A DNA stretch of 64,000 nucleotides from JBARDN01 sp963755705. Lineage in GTDB: Bacteria; Desulfobacterota; Binatia; Binatales; Binataceae. Positions 43,696 to 51,847 of the stretch are shown here, in pieces (the stretch's first letter is position 1; each line of letters begins with the position of its first letter). A program made the translations under genes and the position numbers. The stretch covers positions 930,001-994,000 of the forward strand of contig CAVWKW010000001.1 in assembly GCA_963755705.1 (NCBI GenBank), read 5' to 3'. Below the pieces are notes generated by a model. The model ran no database searches. It was not told the origin of the DNA and saw only the letters and a list, made by a program, of their open reading frames with translations.

Positions 43696-44472
43696 TCACT
43701 TCAGCGTGGCCGCGCTGCGCGTGATCCGGATGTTGCCCCATTTTCCGATTGCGCCCTGCCCATGGCATGACACGCTGCCGTTGCCCGGCTGAAGATCCTT
43801 TTCGCTCATCAGACCGAGCGCGAGCGTGCACGCTCCGAGTTTGAACGGCACATTTGAATAGCGGCGCAGCACGTTGCCGTCCATCAGGAAGGTCACGCGA
43901 TCCGCGGCCGATTCGTAAACGATCTCGAAATGATGCATCGCGCCCGAGGCGGTTATGCCGCGCGTTTCCTCGAACAGGCAGAAGTAGAGCGGTCCCTGCG
44001 CGGGCTTGACCTCGGGCACGCCGGGAAACGGCAGCTTGCCGTACACGGTCGCGACCACGTCGTTGCCGACAAAAAAATCCAGCGCGGCGCCGGTCGAGAA
44101 ATCGAGCACGTTGAAAGACACGAAGCCGTCGTAGAGGTCGCCCGGGCGTCCCCCGACGATAGTCGCCGAGAAATCCAGCGCAAACGAAATCGTTCCACCC
44201 GGCGGCGGCGCGAAGGTCCGCGTGCTGAAGTACATGTGCTTGGCGTTGTCGAGAATCTGCACCGCATCGTGATGGCGCGTGTACGGAACCGCGGCGACGC
44301 GCAGAAAGCCGTCCTGGATAATCACCACCGCGTTCGGCTCCTGATATTGCCAGAAGCCGCCATCCTCGAGCGGAAAGCCGGCGGGAATCCATTGGCCCTG
44401 GCCGGTGATTATGGAAGCGAAATCTGAAAACTCGATTACTTCGTTTGATGCCGCGTGTTCAGTCGTACTCAT
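43696..44472 (-). CDS. Beta-sandwich protein (DUF6081-like)
   Basis: The ATG at 44472 gives 258 residues without a signal peptide. The sequence is beta-rich with a jelly-roll, lectin/glucanase-like rhythm: FPLEDGGFWQYQEPNAVVII, HMYFSTRTFAPPPGGTISFA, FVSFNVLDFSTGAALDFFVG and MHHFEIVYESAADRVTFLMD. My recollection is that DUF6081 proteins look like this, but I cannot confirm it. It precedes the VOC gene on the same strand, so the two may act on one substrate. Confidence 0.65.
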   Translation of the reverse strand: MSTTEHAASNEVIEFSDFASIITGQGQWIPAGFPLEDGGFWQYQEPNAVVIIQDGFLRVAAVPYTRHHDAVQILDNAKHMYFSTRTFAPPPGGTISFALDFSATIVGGRPGDLYDGFVSFNVLDFSTGAALDFFVGNDVVATVYGKLPFPGVPEVKPAQGPLYFCLFEETRGITASGAMHHFEIVYESAADRVTFLMDGNVLRRYSNVPFKLGACTLALGLMSEKDLQPGNGSVSCHGQGAIGKWGNIRITRSAATLK

Positions 44473-44628
44473 TTGGATGCGATTCCAGGTGGATGAAATT
44501 TTGCGCCGTGCGAGATCGAATCGGCCACGATCAAACGAAACCATGGCTCTGGAACCGGCGCAAGACCGTTTGTTGCGTGCTCGAATCGGCCGCGCCGATT
44601 TGTGAAAATCACAAAGCGGAGGTTCGTG

Positions 44629-45405
44629 ATGGCGCTGTATGACAAGATCGGAATCGGATACGACACGACGCGATGCGCCGATCCTTACCTGCTGTCGCGC
44701 TTGCTGCATTTTCTGCACCCGCTACACGATCATTGGCATCTGGACGTCGGATGCGGCAGCGCGAATTACACGATCGCGATGCGCGCGGCGGGGGTTCGTA
44801 TCGCCGGCCTTGATCTCTCGGCGGAAATGCTCTCGCGCGCACATGCCAAGTGCCCGGCGTTGCCGGTGCATCGTGGCCGCGCCGAGGAGCTGCCGTTTAA
44901 GTCAGGCGCATTCGCCGGAGCGATCTGCACTTTCGTGCATCATCATATGGATGATCCCGTCGCGGCCTTTGCCGAGGTCCGCCGGGTGCTCGCGCCCGGG
45001 TCGCGCTTCGTCATTCTGAACGGCACGGTCGAGCAGCTTCAGCATTATTGGCTCAATGAGTATTTTCCGAAGTCGTTAAAGAAGGCGGCCGCGCCATACG
45101 CGAATTTCGAAACCGACGATTCGCTGCGCACTGTCGGCTTCACAATCGAGCAGATCGAGTTGTACGAAGTCCGCGAAGATCTTAAAGATTGGTTCCTCTA
45201 CTGCGGGAAAAATCGACCCGAGCGTTATCTCGATCCGAAAGTCCGCTCGGGTATCTCGTCATTCGCCAACGCTCCGGACCCGGACGAGATCACGCGCGGC
45301 GTCACGCGGCTCAAAGAAGACATCCGCAGCGGGCGTATCAAGGAAGTGATGCGCTCGTACGCCTGGGACGGCGGCGATTATATGTTCACCGTCGCGGCGC
45401 GATGA
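44629..45405 (+). CDS. Class I SAM-dependent methyltransferase
   Basis: The ATG at 44629 has GGAGG 8 nt before it and gives 258 residues. MALYDKIGIGYDTTRCADPY is the standard N terminus of Methyltransf_11 enzymes. Motif I is HLDVGCGSANYTIAMRAAG, then GLDLSAEML, AEELPFKSGAFAGAICTF and VRRVLAPGSRFVILNG. The C-terminal half is helical. Substrate unknown. It diverges from the beta-sandwich gene and converges with two SDR genes. Confidence 0.87.
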   Translation: MALYDKIGIGYDTTRCADPYLLSRLLHFLHPLHDHWHLDVGCGSANYTIAMRAAGVRIAGLDLSAEMLSRAHAKCPALPVHRGRAEELPFKSGAFAGAICTFVHHHMDDPVAAFAEVRRVLAPGSRFVILNGTVEQLQHYWLNEYFPKSLKKAAAPYANFETDDSLRTVGFTIEQIELYEVREDLKDWFLYCGKNRPERYLDPKVRSGISSFANAPDPDEITRGVTRLKEDIRSGRIKEVMRSYAWDGGDYMFTVAAR

Positions 45406-45411
45406 CGCGCG

Positions 45412-46197
45412 TCACACGCGGCACATCAGGGCGCCGTCGACGATGATCGATTCTCCGGTCACGAAGCCGGCGGCCGGCGAGACCAGGTAGAGCAGCGCGC
45501 CGGAAAGATCCTCGGGCGCGACCAGCCGGTTTTCGGGCAGATACTTGAGCAGATTTTTCTTGAACTCTTCGCCGGAGTTGGCCGGCGAGGCGGCCTCATC
45601 GAGCCATCCGGTCTCGATCGCGTTGACGCGGATTCCCTTGCGCGCCCATTCGATCGCCAGCGCGCGAGTCAGATTCAGCACCGCCGCTTTCGCCGCGCAA
45701 TAGAGGCTGGCATTCGGCACGCCGCGCTGCGCAAGGATCGACGTGATGTTGACGATTGCGCCGCCTCCCTGCCGCAGCATCACGCGGCCACCCTCCTGGC
45801 ACGACATCCATACGGTCTTGAAATTATCTTCGATTACCCGATCAAACGTGCTGTCGTCAGCGTTGTCTGCCGCGCCGTACCACGGCGCGTCGAGCGCGTT
45901 GACAAGGATATCGAGGCGGCCGAATTCTTTCGCGGCCAGATCGGCGGTCGCGCTGAGGTCGGCGCGAATCGCCGCGTTCTGCGACTGCACTATCGGCTTG
46001 CCGCCCGCCTCCTGAACCGCCTTCGCGGTCTCTTTGAGCCGCGCGTCGGTGCCGGGCTCGCGCGAGGCGATCATGATTTTCGCACTCGCTTGCGCCAGGG
46101 TCACGGCGGCGGCGCGGCCGACGGGATGCTCGGCGCCGATCACCAGTGCGCCTTTTCCTTCGAGAGAAAAACCAGTCTGAATCGTTTCCGATGCCAT
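45412..46197 (-). CDS. SDR oxidoreductase
   Basis: The ATG at 46197 (GAGGGA upstream) gives 261 residues. The cofactor loop is degenerate, ALVIGAEHPVGRAAAVTLAQ in place of TGxxxGxG. The catalytic set is intact: IVNITSILAQRG (Ser) and SLYCAAKAAVLNLTRALAIE (Tyr and Lys). The C-terminal signature is ESIIVDGALMCRV. It is the second gene of an SDR pair and lies 16 bp after the first. Confidence 0.88.
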   Translation of the reverse strand: MASETIQTGFSLEGKGALVIGAEHPVGRAAAVTLAQASAKIMIASREPGTDARLKETAKAVQEAGGKPIVQSQNAAIRADLSATADLAAKEFGRLDILVNALDAPWYGAADNADDSTFDRVIEDNFKTVWMSCQEGGRVMLRQGGGAIVNITSILAQRGVPNASLYCAAKAAVLNLTRALAIEWARKGIRVNAIETGWLDEAASPANSGEEFKKNLLKYLPENRLVAPEDLSGALLYLVSPAAGFVTGESIIVDGALMCRV

Positions 46198-46213
46198 GAT
46201 AATTCCCTCGCGC

Positions 46214-47008
46214 TCAACTCGGTAGATTCGGAATCGCGCCGGTCGGAAGAATGCCGCCCGCCAGACCGCCGCCGTCGATCGCGACCAGCTCTCCGTTGAT
46301 ATGATTGGAGGCGTCCGAAGACAGGAAGATCGCAAGCGGTCCGATCTCCGAGTCGTCGCCGGAGCGTCCGACCGGGATAAACTTGCCGCCCTTAAAAAAC
46401 TTCATCATCTCTTCGTTATGCGGAAAGATGCCGGGTACGATGCAATTGGTCTGGATGTTATCCAGCGCGTAGGTCAACGCGAGCGAGCGCGTGAGCTGGA
46501 TCACGCCGCCCTTCGAGCATGCGTACATGTAGTTATGTTTGCCGCCGCGTAGACCGTAGCCGGAAGCGAGATTGACGATCTTGCCGCGCTTCTGCTTGAC
46601 CATCGCAGGTATCACGGCGCGCGCGGCGTAAAACTGGCTGGTCAGATTAGTGTCGAGCCCGCGGCGCCATTGCTCGTCGGTGATCTGCTCGATCGTTCTG
46701 CCGGCCGTCTCGTCTCCGCCGCCCGCGTTGTTTACGAGAATATCGATCTTGCCCATTTCCTTGATCGACGTCGCCACCATCGAGTTCACCGCGGCCGAGT
46801 CGGTAACGTCGGTCGGGACGATCAGGCACTTGCGCCCGGTCTTGCGCACCAGCTCCGCGGTTTCGTCGAGCTGGGTCTGCGTGCGAGAGGCCGCGACGAT
46901 GTCGGCGCCGGCCTCGGCGAACTTCACCGCCATCGCGCGGCCGAGCCCGCGTCCCGCGCCGGTGATGATCGCGACTTTGCCGTCGAGTTTCAGTGCGTCG
47001 AGAATCAT
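46214..47008 (-). CDS. SDR oxidoreductase
   Basis: A complete classical SDR of 264 residues: AIITGAGRGLGRAMAVKFAE, DILVNNAGGGDETA, KIVNLASGYGLRGG (Ser in ASG) and HNYMYACSKGGVIQLTRSLA (Tyr and Lys). The C-terminal motif is NGELVAIDGGGLAGG. It heads a two-gene unit with the SDR at 45412-46197, which suggests two steps on one substrate, for example a lipid or sterol. Confidence 0.92.
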   Translation of the reverse strand: MILDALKLDGKVAIITGAGRGLGRAMAVKFAEAGADIVAASRTQTQLDETAELVRKTGRKCLIVPTDVTDSAAVNSMVATSIKEMGKIDILVNNAGGGDETAGRTIEQITDEQWRRGLDTNLTSQFYAARAVIPAMVKQKRGKIVNLASGYGLRGGKHNYMYACSKGGVIQLTRSLALTYALDNIQTNCIVPGIFPHNEEMMKFFKGGKFIPVGRSGDDSEIGPLAIFLSSDASNHINGELVAIDGGGLAGGILPTGAIPNLPS

Positions 47009-47159
47009 GGTTACACCTCGATGGAAGAACGCGCCTCGCGGCGCGCCCGCTTGCTACCTAACACAGCCACAGCGCAGGGCGAAACCGCAACGCGCTTTTG
47101 ACGGGGCGAAACAATCGACCGTATAGTATTTCTCAGTAGACCTTTCGGAGGCCGATTCG

Positions 47160-47783
47160 ATGCCCCTCAAAATCATGATGTTCTCCGATTTTATTTGCCC
47201 GTTCTGTTACATCGGATTCGAGGTAATGCGAAGGCTCAAGCCCGAATTTGATCTCGAAATAGAATGGCGCGGCTTCCAGATCCATCCTGATTGGCCGGCC
47301 GAGGGTCTGCCAGTGGAAAAAGTACGCACCGGTGGGGACCTGGACGCGCGCAAGGACGCGTGGAAAAGAATCGCGGCGATGGCCGAAGCTGAGGACCTGC
47401 CAATCAAACCGCCCTCGATCTTCACCAATTCGCGCGCGGCGCTGCTCGGATGCGAATACGCGCGCGAAAAGGGCAAGCCTGAGGAATTTGAAGCGCGAGT
47501 GTACCGCGCCTATTTCGTCGATGGAGAAAATATCGGCGACGAGAAAGTGCTTACCCGATGCGCCGGCGACGCGGGCCTTGACGCCGCTGAGTTCGCCACC
47601 GCAATCTGGTCGCCGCGCTACGACCTGCGTCTCAAGAACAACACCCTCGCGGCCAATCAGCGCCAGGTGACCGGGGTGCCGACATTTTTCATCGGCGAGT
47701 TCGCCATGGCCGGTGCGCAGAGCACCGACACTACACGGATGATTCTGAAACGCGTGCGCGAACGCCTGCCCGACGCGCGATAG
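47160..47783 (+). CDS. DsbA-family oxidoreductase (FrnE-like)
   Basis: The 207-residue protein has a thioredoxin fold with active site FSDFICPFCYIGFEVM and the helical insertion typical of FrnE and 2-hydroxychromene-2-carboxylate isomerases. The cis-Pro loop is QVTGVPTFFIGEFAMAGAQS. There is no signal peptide, so it acts in the cytoplasm. The presence of CPFC favours a thiol oxidoreductase over the isomerase branch. Confidence 0.9.
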   Translation: MPLKIMMFSDFICPFCYIGFEVMRRLKPEFDLEIEWRGFQIHPDWPAEGLPVEKVRTGGDLDARKDAWKRIAAMAEAEDLPIKPPSIFTNSRAALLGCEYAREKGKPEEFEARVYRAYFVDGENIGDEKVLTRCAGDAGLDAAEFATAIWSPRYDLRLKNNTLAANQRQVTGVPTFFIGEFAMAGAQSTDTTRMILKRVRERLPDAR

Positions 47784-47833
47784 GCGCGGTATTCGGAGCG
47801 ACAAGCGATGGCGAAATCGTCCGACATGACGCG

Positions 47834-48400
47834 ATGAATTTCTCGCAGCGTCAGACCCATCGCCTGGTCTTGCGGGCGATCTCGATCGACGACTGGCGCG
47901 CGATTCACCGCTACATGTCCGATCCCTTAGTCACGGAGTGGCTGCCGGAAGGCCTGATGAGCGAAGCGCAGGCGCGCGAGTTCGCTATCAAGAACGCGGG
48001 CGACAAGCCCGAGGCGCTGGCTGTGCTGACCAGGGGTTCGAATGATCTTGTCGGTCACATGGTGTTCCATCCTTGGGGCGCACCTCAGACTTACGAGATT
48101 GGCTGGGCGTTTGGGCGCAAGGATCAGGGGCGCGGTTATGCGACCGAAGCCGCCGGGTCGCTCCTTGCTTACGCCTTCGAGTCGCTCCAGTGCCATCGAA
48201 TCATTGCGACCTGCCAGCCGCAGAATGTCGCGTCGTGGCGGGTGATGGAAAAGCTTGGAATGCGTCGCGAAGGATACTTTCGCAAGTGTATTCTTCGGGG
48301 ACCCGGCCAATGGTGGGACGAGTACTTCTATTCGATCCTGGAAGAGGAATACTTTGCCGATGTCGCCCACAAGCCGCAGCATTTGGAGAAACAACGATGA
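47834..48400 (+). CDS. GNAT acetyltransferase (RimJ/RimL type)
   Basis: The 188-residue protein matches the RimJ/RimL branch: THRLVLRAISIDDWRAIHRY, YEIGWAFGRKDQGRGYATEA with the acetyl-CoA loop, and FESLQCHRIIATCQPQNVAS then WRVMEKLGMRREGYFR. Such enzymes acetylate protein N-termini or small amines. Its stop overlaps the next start (ATGA), so it is coupled to the SnoaL-like gene. Confidence 0.9.
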   Translation: MNFSQRQTHRLVLRAISIDDWRAIHRYMSDPLVTEWLPEGLMSEAQAREFAIKNAGDKPEALAVLTRGSNDLVGHMVFHPWGAPQTYEIGWAFGRKDQGRGYATEAAGSLLAYAFESLQCHRIIATCQPQNVASWRVMEKLGMRREGYFRKCILRGPGQWWDEYFYSILEEEYFADVAHKPQHLEKQR

Positions 48401-48864
48401 CGAAATCGCTCGAACAACGAATCCAGGAACTCGAAGACCGCGACCAGATCAAAGAATTGACCGCGCGCTATTGCTGGCACGTCGCGCGCGGCGAGGGCGA
48501 GGCAGTCGCGGGGCTATTCACCGACGACGGCGCGCTCGAAGTCAATGACGGAAGCTTTCGCCCGGTGCGTGGCGGCGAAGCGCTGCTAAAGTTTTATCGC
48601 TCGGCAGTAAGCCAGCCCGAGCTCGCGATCCCGTTCATCCAGAACCACATCATCGAGGTGGATGGCGACGGGGCTCGCGGCACCTGCGGAATCGAGGCGC
48701 GCTTCTCGCGCAATGGCGAAAGCGTTACCGCGGCCGGATATTACGAAGATCGCTACCGCCGCGAAAGAGGCGGATGGCGCTTCGTCGAGCGCAAGATCAC
48801 TTTTTGGCATTCCGTCCCGCTCAAGCAGGGATGGGCGGAAGCGAAGGCCGCCGCGAAGAAGTGA
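48397..48864 (+). CDS. SnoaL/NTF2-like protein
   Basis: The ATG at 48397 overlaps the GNAT stop and gives 155 residues. The sequence is the SnoaL_4-type cone: LEDRDQIKELTARYCWHVAR, VAGLFTDDGALEV, then HIIEVDGDGARGTCGIEARF and YEDRYRRERGGWRFVERKIT. His and Asp in ARYCWHVARGEGEAV could be catalytic as in limonene-epoxide-hydrolase relatives or dehydratases. Substrate unknown. Confidence 0.88.
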   Translation: MTKSLEQRIQELEDRDQIKELTARYCWHVARGEGEAVAGLFTDDGALEVNDGSFRPVRGGEALLKFYRSAVSQPELAIPFIQNHIIEVDGDGARGTCGIEARFSRNGESVTAAGYYEDRYRRERGGWRFVERKITFWHSVPLKQGWAEAKAAAKK

Positions 48865-48899
48865 TCGCGCGCCGGGTCGCATCGAGCCGCGGCCCGGGT

Positions 48900-49151
48900 A
48901 TGCTAGAAATCATTCCCATGGGATCGCGATCGCAACGGCATCGGCTCGACCTGCGCGGGGTCAAATGTCCGCTCAACTGGGCGCACGCGAAGATCAGGCT
49001 CGAAGCGATGGAGCGTGGCGAGATCCTGGATCTTGTCCTCGATGACCCGCGTGGCGCGCGCGAGATTCCACGCGCCGCGGAAGCGGAGGGCTACTCGATT
49101 CTCGACTCGCGCGCGGACCGCGGCATATTTCATTTAAGTATCGAAAAGTAA
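48900..49151 (+). CDS. TusA/SirA-family sulfur-carrier protein
   Basis: Two starts are possible: ATG 48900 (83 residues) and ATG 48918 (77 residues). The core HRLDLRGVKCPLNWAHAKIR then LEAMERGEILDLVLDD matches TusA, with the conserved Cys in the first helix (the family CPxP is CPLN here). A sulfur-carrier or redox role is likely. The next gene encodes a FAD oxidoreductase; a functional tie is not shown. Confidence 0.85.
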   Translation: MLEIIPMGSRSQRHRLDLRGVKCPLNWAHAKIRLEAMERGEILDLVLDDPRGAREIPRAAEAEGYSILDSRADRGIFHLSIEK

Positions 49152-49174
49152 CCCAGCAGATCGCGGAATTATCG

Positions 49175-50308
49175 ATGGCGGAGAAACGCAACTTCGAGGT
49201 GATAATAGTCGGCGGAGGGATAGCGGGCGCGTCGCTCGCTTATTTCCTCACTCAACGCGGCGTCACCGATATTGTCCTGCTCGAACGCGAGGAGCAGCAC
49301 GGTTACCATTCGACCGGGCGCAGCGCCGCGACGCTGGTCGAGTGGGACTCGATCGCGTCGGTGCAGCAGCTCAAGGCACAGGGCGGACAATTTCTGAAAA
49401 CTCCTCCACCCGGATTCTCGGAAAATCCGCTGGTCGACAATTCGCAGGTGATGCTGCTGTATCGCGACGGCAACTCTGGCGATTTCTCCGAGTCGGCCGC
49501 CGGGCTCAAGCGCGACGGCGTACCGTTCGAGACGCTTTCCAGCCGCGAGGCGACGGCGCGAGTCCCCGCGCTTCAGCCCGGTGCTTCGGCGCGCGCGCTT
49601 CTGCTCACTGGCGACGGGCGTATTGACGTTCACGAATTGCTGACGAGTTATCTGCGAGGCGCGCGGCATGCGGGCGCCGAGATTCGCGTTGACGCAGAGG
49701 TGCGCGGGATTTTCGTCGAGGGCGGGCGATGCCGCGGCGTCGCGACCGCCTCCGGGAGGCTCAGCGCGAGATTGGTCGTCGATGCGGCGGGTGCATGGGC
49801 GGGCGAGATCGCAAAGCTCGCGGGTGCGTCGCCGATTCGGCTCGAGCCGCGGCGTCGCTCGATCGTTCTGTTCGATCCGCCGCCCGACCTCGACGTGCGG
49901 GGATGGCCCTTCACGATCAGCGAGGCCGACCAGGTTTACTTCGCGCCGGAGTCCGGCGGATTGATGCTGAGCCCGATGGACCAGGTTCCGATGGCGCCGT
50001 GCGACGCGCAACCCGACGACGAAACGATCGCGGCGGCGATCGAGCGGCTGCGCGCGCTCGCGCCGGCTCTGGTGCCGCGTACACTGAAGCGCCGATGGGC
50101 GGGGCTGCGGACCTTTTCGCCCGACGCGATCCCCGTGGTTGGCGAGGACCCGAGCTTGCCCGGTTTCTTCTGGCTCGCGGCGCAGGCAGGATTCGGAATC
50201 GAGAGCAGCGGCGCAATCGGACAGATCGCGGCGGATCTGATCGCGCACAAAGCGACCACGCGCTTCGACGCGGCGATACTCTCGCCCGCGCGATTCGCGG
50301 CAAAATAG
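49175..50308 (+). CDS. FAD-dependent D-amino-acid dehydrogenase-like (DauA type)
   Basis: This 377-residue DAO-family protein has the FAD loop FEVIIVGGGIAGASLAYFLT, then LLEREEQHGYHSTGRSAATL, which is the D-arginine dehydrogenase style. Further segments are VVDAAGAWAGEIAKLAG, RRWAGLRTFSPDAIPVVGED and FFWLAAQAGFGIESSGAIGQ. Relatives oxidise D-amino acids, especially cationic ones, to 2-oxo acids. A D-aminoacylase gene follows by 33 bp, which supports D-amino-acid breakdown. Confidence 0.87.
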   Translation: MAEKRNFEVIIVGGGIAGASLAYFLTQRGVTDIVLLEREEQHGYHSTGRSAATLVEWDSIASVQQLKAQGGQFLKTPPPGFSENPLVDNSQVMLLYRDGNSGDFSESAAGLKRDGVPFETLSSREATARVPALQPGASARALLLTGDGRIDVHELLTSYLRGARHAGAEIRVDAEVRGIFVEGGRCRGVATASGRLSARLVVDAAGAWAGEIAKLAGASPIRLEPRRRSIVLFDPPPDLDVRGWPFTISEADQVYFAPESGGLMLSPMDQVPMAPCDAQPDDETIAAAIERLRALAPALVPRTLKRRWAGLRTFSPDAIPVVGEDPSLPGFFWLAAQAGFGIESSGAIGQIAADLIAHKATTRFDAAILSPARFAAK

Positions 50309-50341
50309 CGTTGCACAATTTTCACTCGCGGAGGTTCCCGC

Positions 50342-51832
50342 ATGGCAGCGCAGTGGGATTTGGTGATTCGCAACGGCTCGGTCTTCGACGGCAGCGGCGC
50401 CGCACCGGTTCGCGCGGATATCGCGATCGTGGGCGACCGGATTTCTGCGGTCGGAACCGTCGCCGGCGCCGGCGCATCGGAGATCGACGCGCGCGGGCAT
50501 GCCGTCGCGCCCGGCTTCATCGACGTGCACACCCATGACGACTTCGCGGTCTTTGCCACGCCGGAAATGGATTTCAAGGTGATGCAGGGCGTCACGACCG
50601 ACGTGGTCGGAAATTGCGGACTGGGCGCCGCGCCGTTTCAGATCTCGCAGTTGATGTTCGGTGCGATGCATCATGGCTCACGGATTCCCCAATGGCAGGG
50701 CTACGCGGGTTATCTCGAAGCGGTGGATCGCGATCCGCCGAGCCTCAACGTCGCCGCGCTGGTTGGTCATGGAACGGTGCGGCTGGCCGCGATGGGAAAC
50801 GAAAAACGCCACGCTACGGCATCGGAGATCGACTCGATGCGCGCGATCGTCGCGGAAGGAATCGCCGCGGGTGCGGTCGGACTTTCTACCGGCCTCATCT
50901 ATGAGCCCGGCCGCTATTCCGCGACCGAAGAAATAATCGCGCTCGCGCGCGAGATGCGCGGCACGACCGCGCTGTACGCGAGCCACATGCGCAACGAAGC
51001 AGACGGTCTGCTCGATTCCGTCCGCGAGACGATCCGCATAGGCGAGGAAGCCGGCGTCGCCGTTCAGATCTCGCATCACAAGGCGTCGGGACAGGAGAAT
51101 TGGGGGCGCGTGCGCGAGTCACTCGGCCTTATCGAAGCGGCACGGGCGCGCGGAATCGACGTCACCGCTGATCAGTATCCGTACACCGCGGGTTCAACCG
51201 AGCTTGGGGCTGTGATTCAGAATGGCGCGCTCGATGAAGGCCCGGCTCGCGGCGGACTCGGCAAGGTTCCGCCGCACAAGCTGCGGTTCGCGTCCGCGCC
51301 GAAGCATCGGGAGTGGGAAGGCCAGACACTGGCGGCGTTTTGCGAGCGGTGGAACCTATCCTCGCGCGCCGCTGCCGAACGGATCCTGGCGCAAGAGCCT
51401 GGCGCGTTTGTGATCGTCGAGACGATGGACGAGGCCGACGTGCGCACCGTGCTGCGGCATCCGACGACCATGATCGGCTCCGATGGCGTCCCCGCGGGCA
51501 GCAAACCGCATCCGCGCCTTTACGCGACCTTTGCGCGCGTGCTCGGACGCTACGCGCGCGACGAGGGCGTGCTCACGCTCGCCGACGCGGTTCATCGGAT
51601 GACCGGGATGCCCGCGCGAAAGTTCCATCTGACGGAGCGAGGGTTTGTGCGCGAGGGATTTTTCGCCGATCTGGTGATTTTCGATCCGGCGAAAATCGCA
51701 GATACCGCAACCTACGAAGATCCGCGGCGTTATCCTGACGGGCTGAGCGGCGTGATCGTCAACGGAACCGTCGTCGCTCGCGACGGACATCATACCGGCG
51801 CGCGGCCGGGGCGCGCGCTGCGCCGCGGATAA
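50342..51832 (+). CDS. D-aminoacylase / N-acyl-D-amino-acid deacylase
   Basis: The 496-residue amidohydrolase-3 protein starts MAAQWDLVIRNGSVFDGSGA. It has metal motif PGFIDVHTHDDFAVFATPEM, the D-aminoacylase Cys loop TTDVVGNCGLGAAPF, GLIYEPGRYSATEEIIALAR, SHHKASGQENWGRV and TMIGSDGVPAGSKPHPRLYA with the catalytic Asp. It frees D-amino acids from N-acyl forms, and the upstream oxidoreductase can then oxidise them. Confidence 0.92.
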   Translation: MAAQWDLVIRNGSVFDGSGAAPVRADIAIVGDRISAVGTVAGAGASEIDARGHAVAPGFIDVHTHDDFAVFATPEMDFKVMQGVTTDVVGNCGLGAAPFQISQLMFGAMHHGSRIPQWQGYAGYLEAVDRDPPSLNVAALVGHGTVRLAAMGNEKRHATASEIDSMRAIVAEGIAAGAVGLSTGLIYEPGRYSATEEIIALAREMRGTTALYASHMRNEADGLLDSVRETIRIGEEAGVAVQISHHKASGQENWGRVRESLGLIEAARARGIDVTADQYPYTAGSTELGAVIQNGALDEGPARGGLGKVPPHKLRFASAPKHREWEGQTLAAFCERWNLSSRAAAERILAQEPGAFVIVETMDEADVRTVLRHPTTMIGSDGVPAGSKPHPRLYATFARVLGRYARDEGVLTLADAVHRMTGMPARKFHLTERGFVREGFFADLVIFDPAKIADTATYEDPRRYPDGLSGVIVNGTVVARDGHHTGARPGRALRRG

Positions 51833-51847
51833 GCGGAGCGACTGGTT

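Noticed and set aside
49169..50674. 501-codon open frame on the reverse strand
   Set aside because: It is antisense to two strongly supported genes; its protein is Arg-rich and without motifs, a normal effect of high GC.
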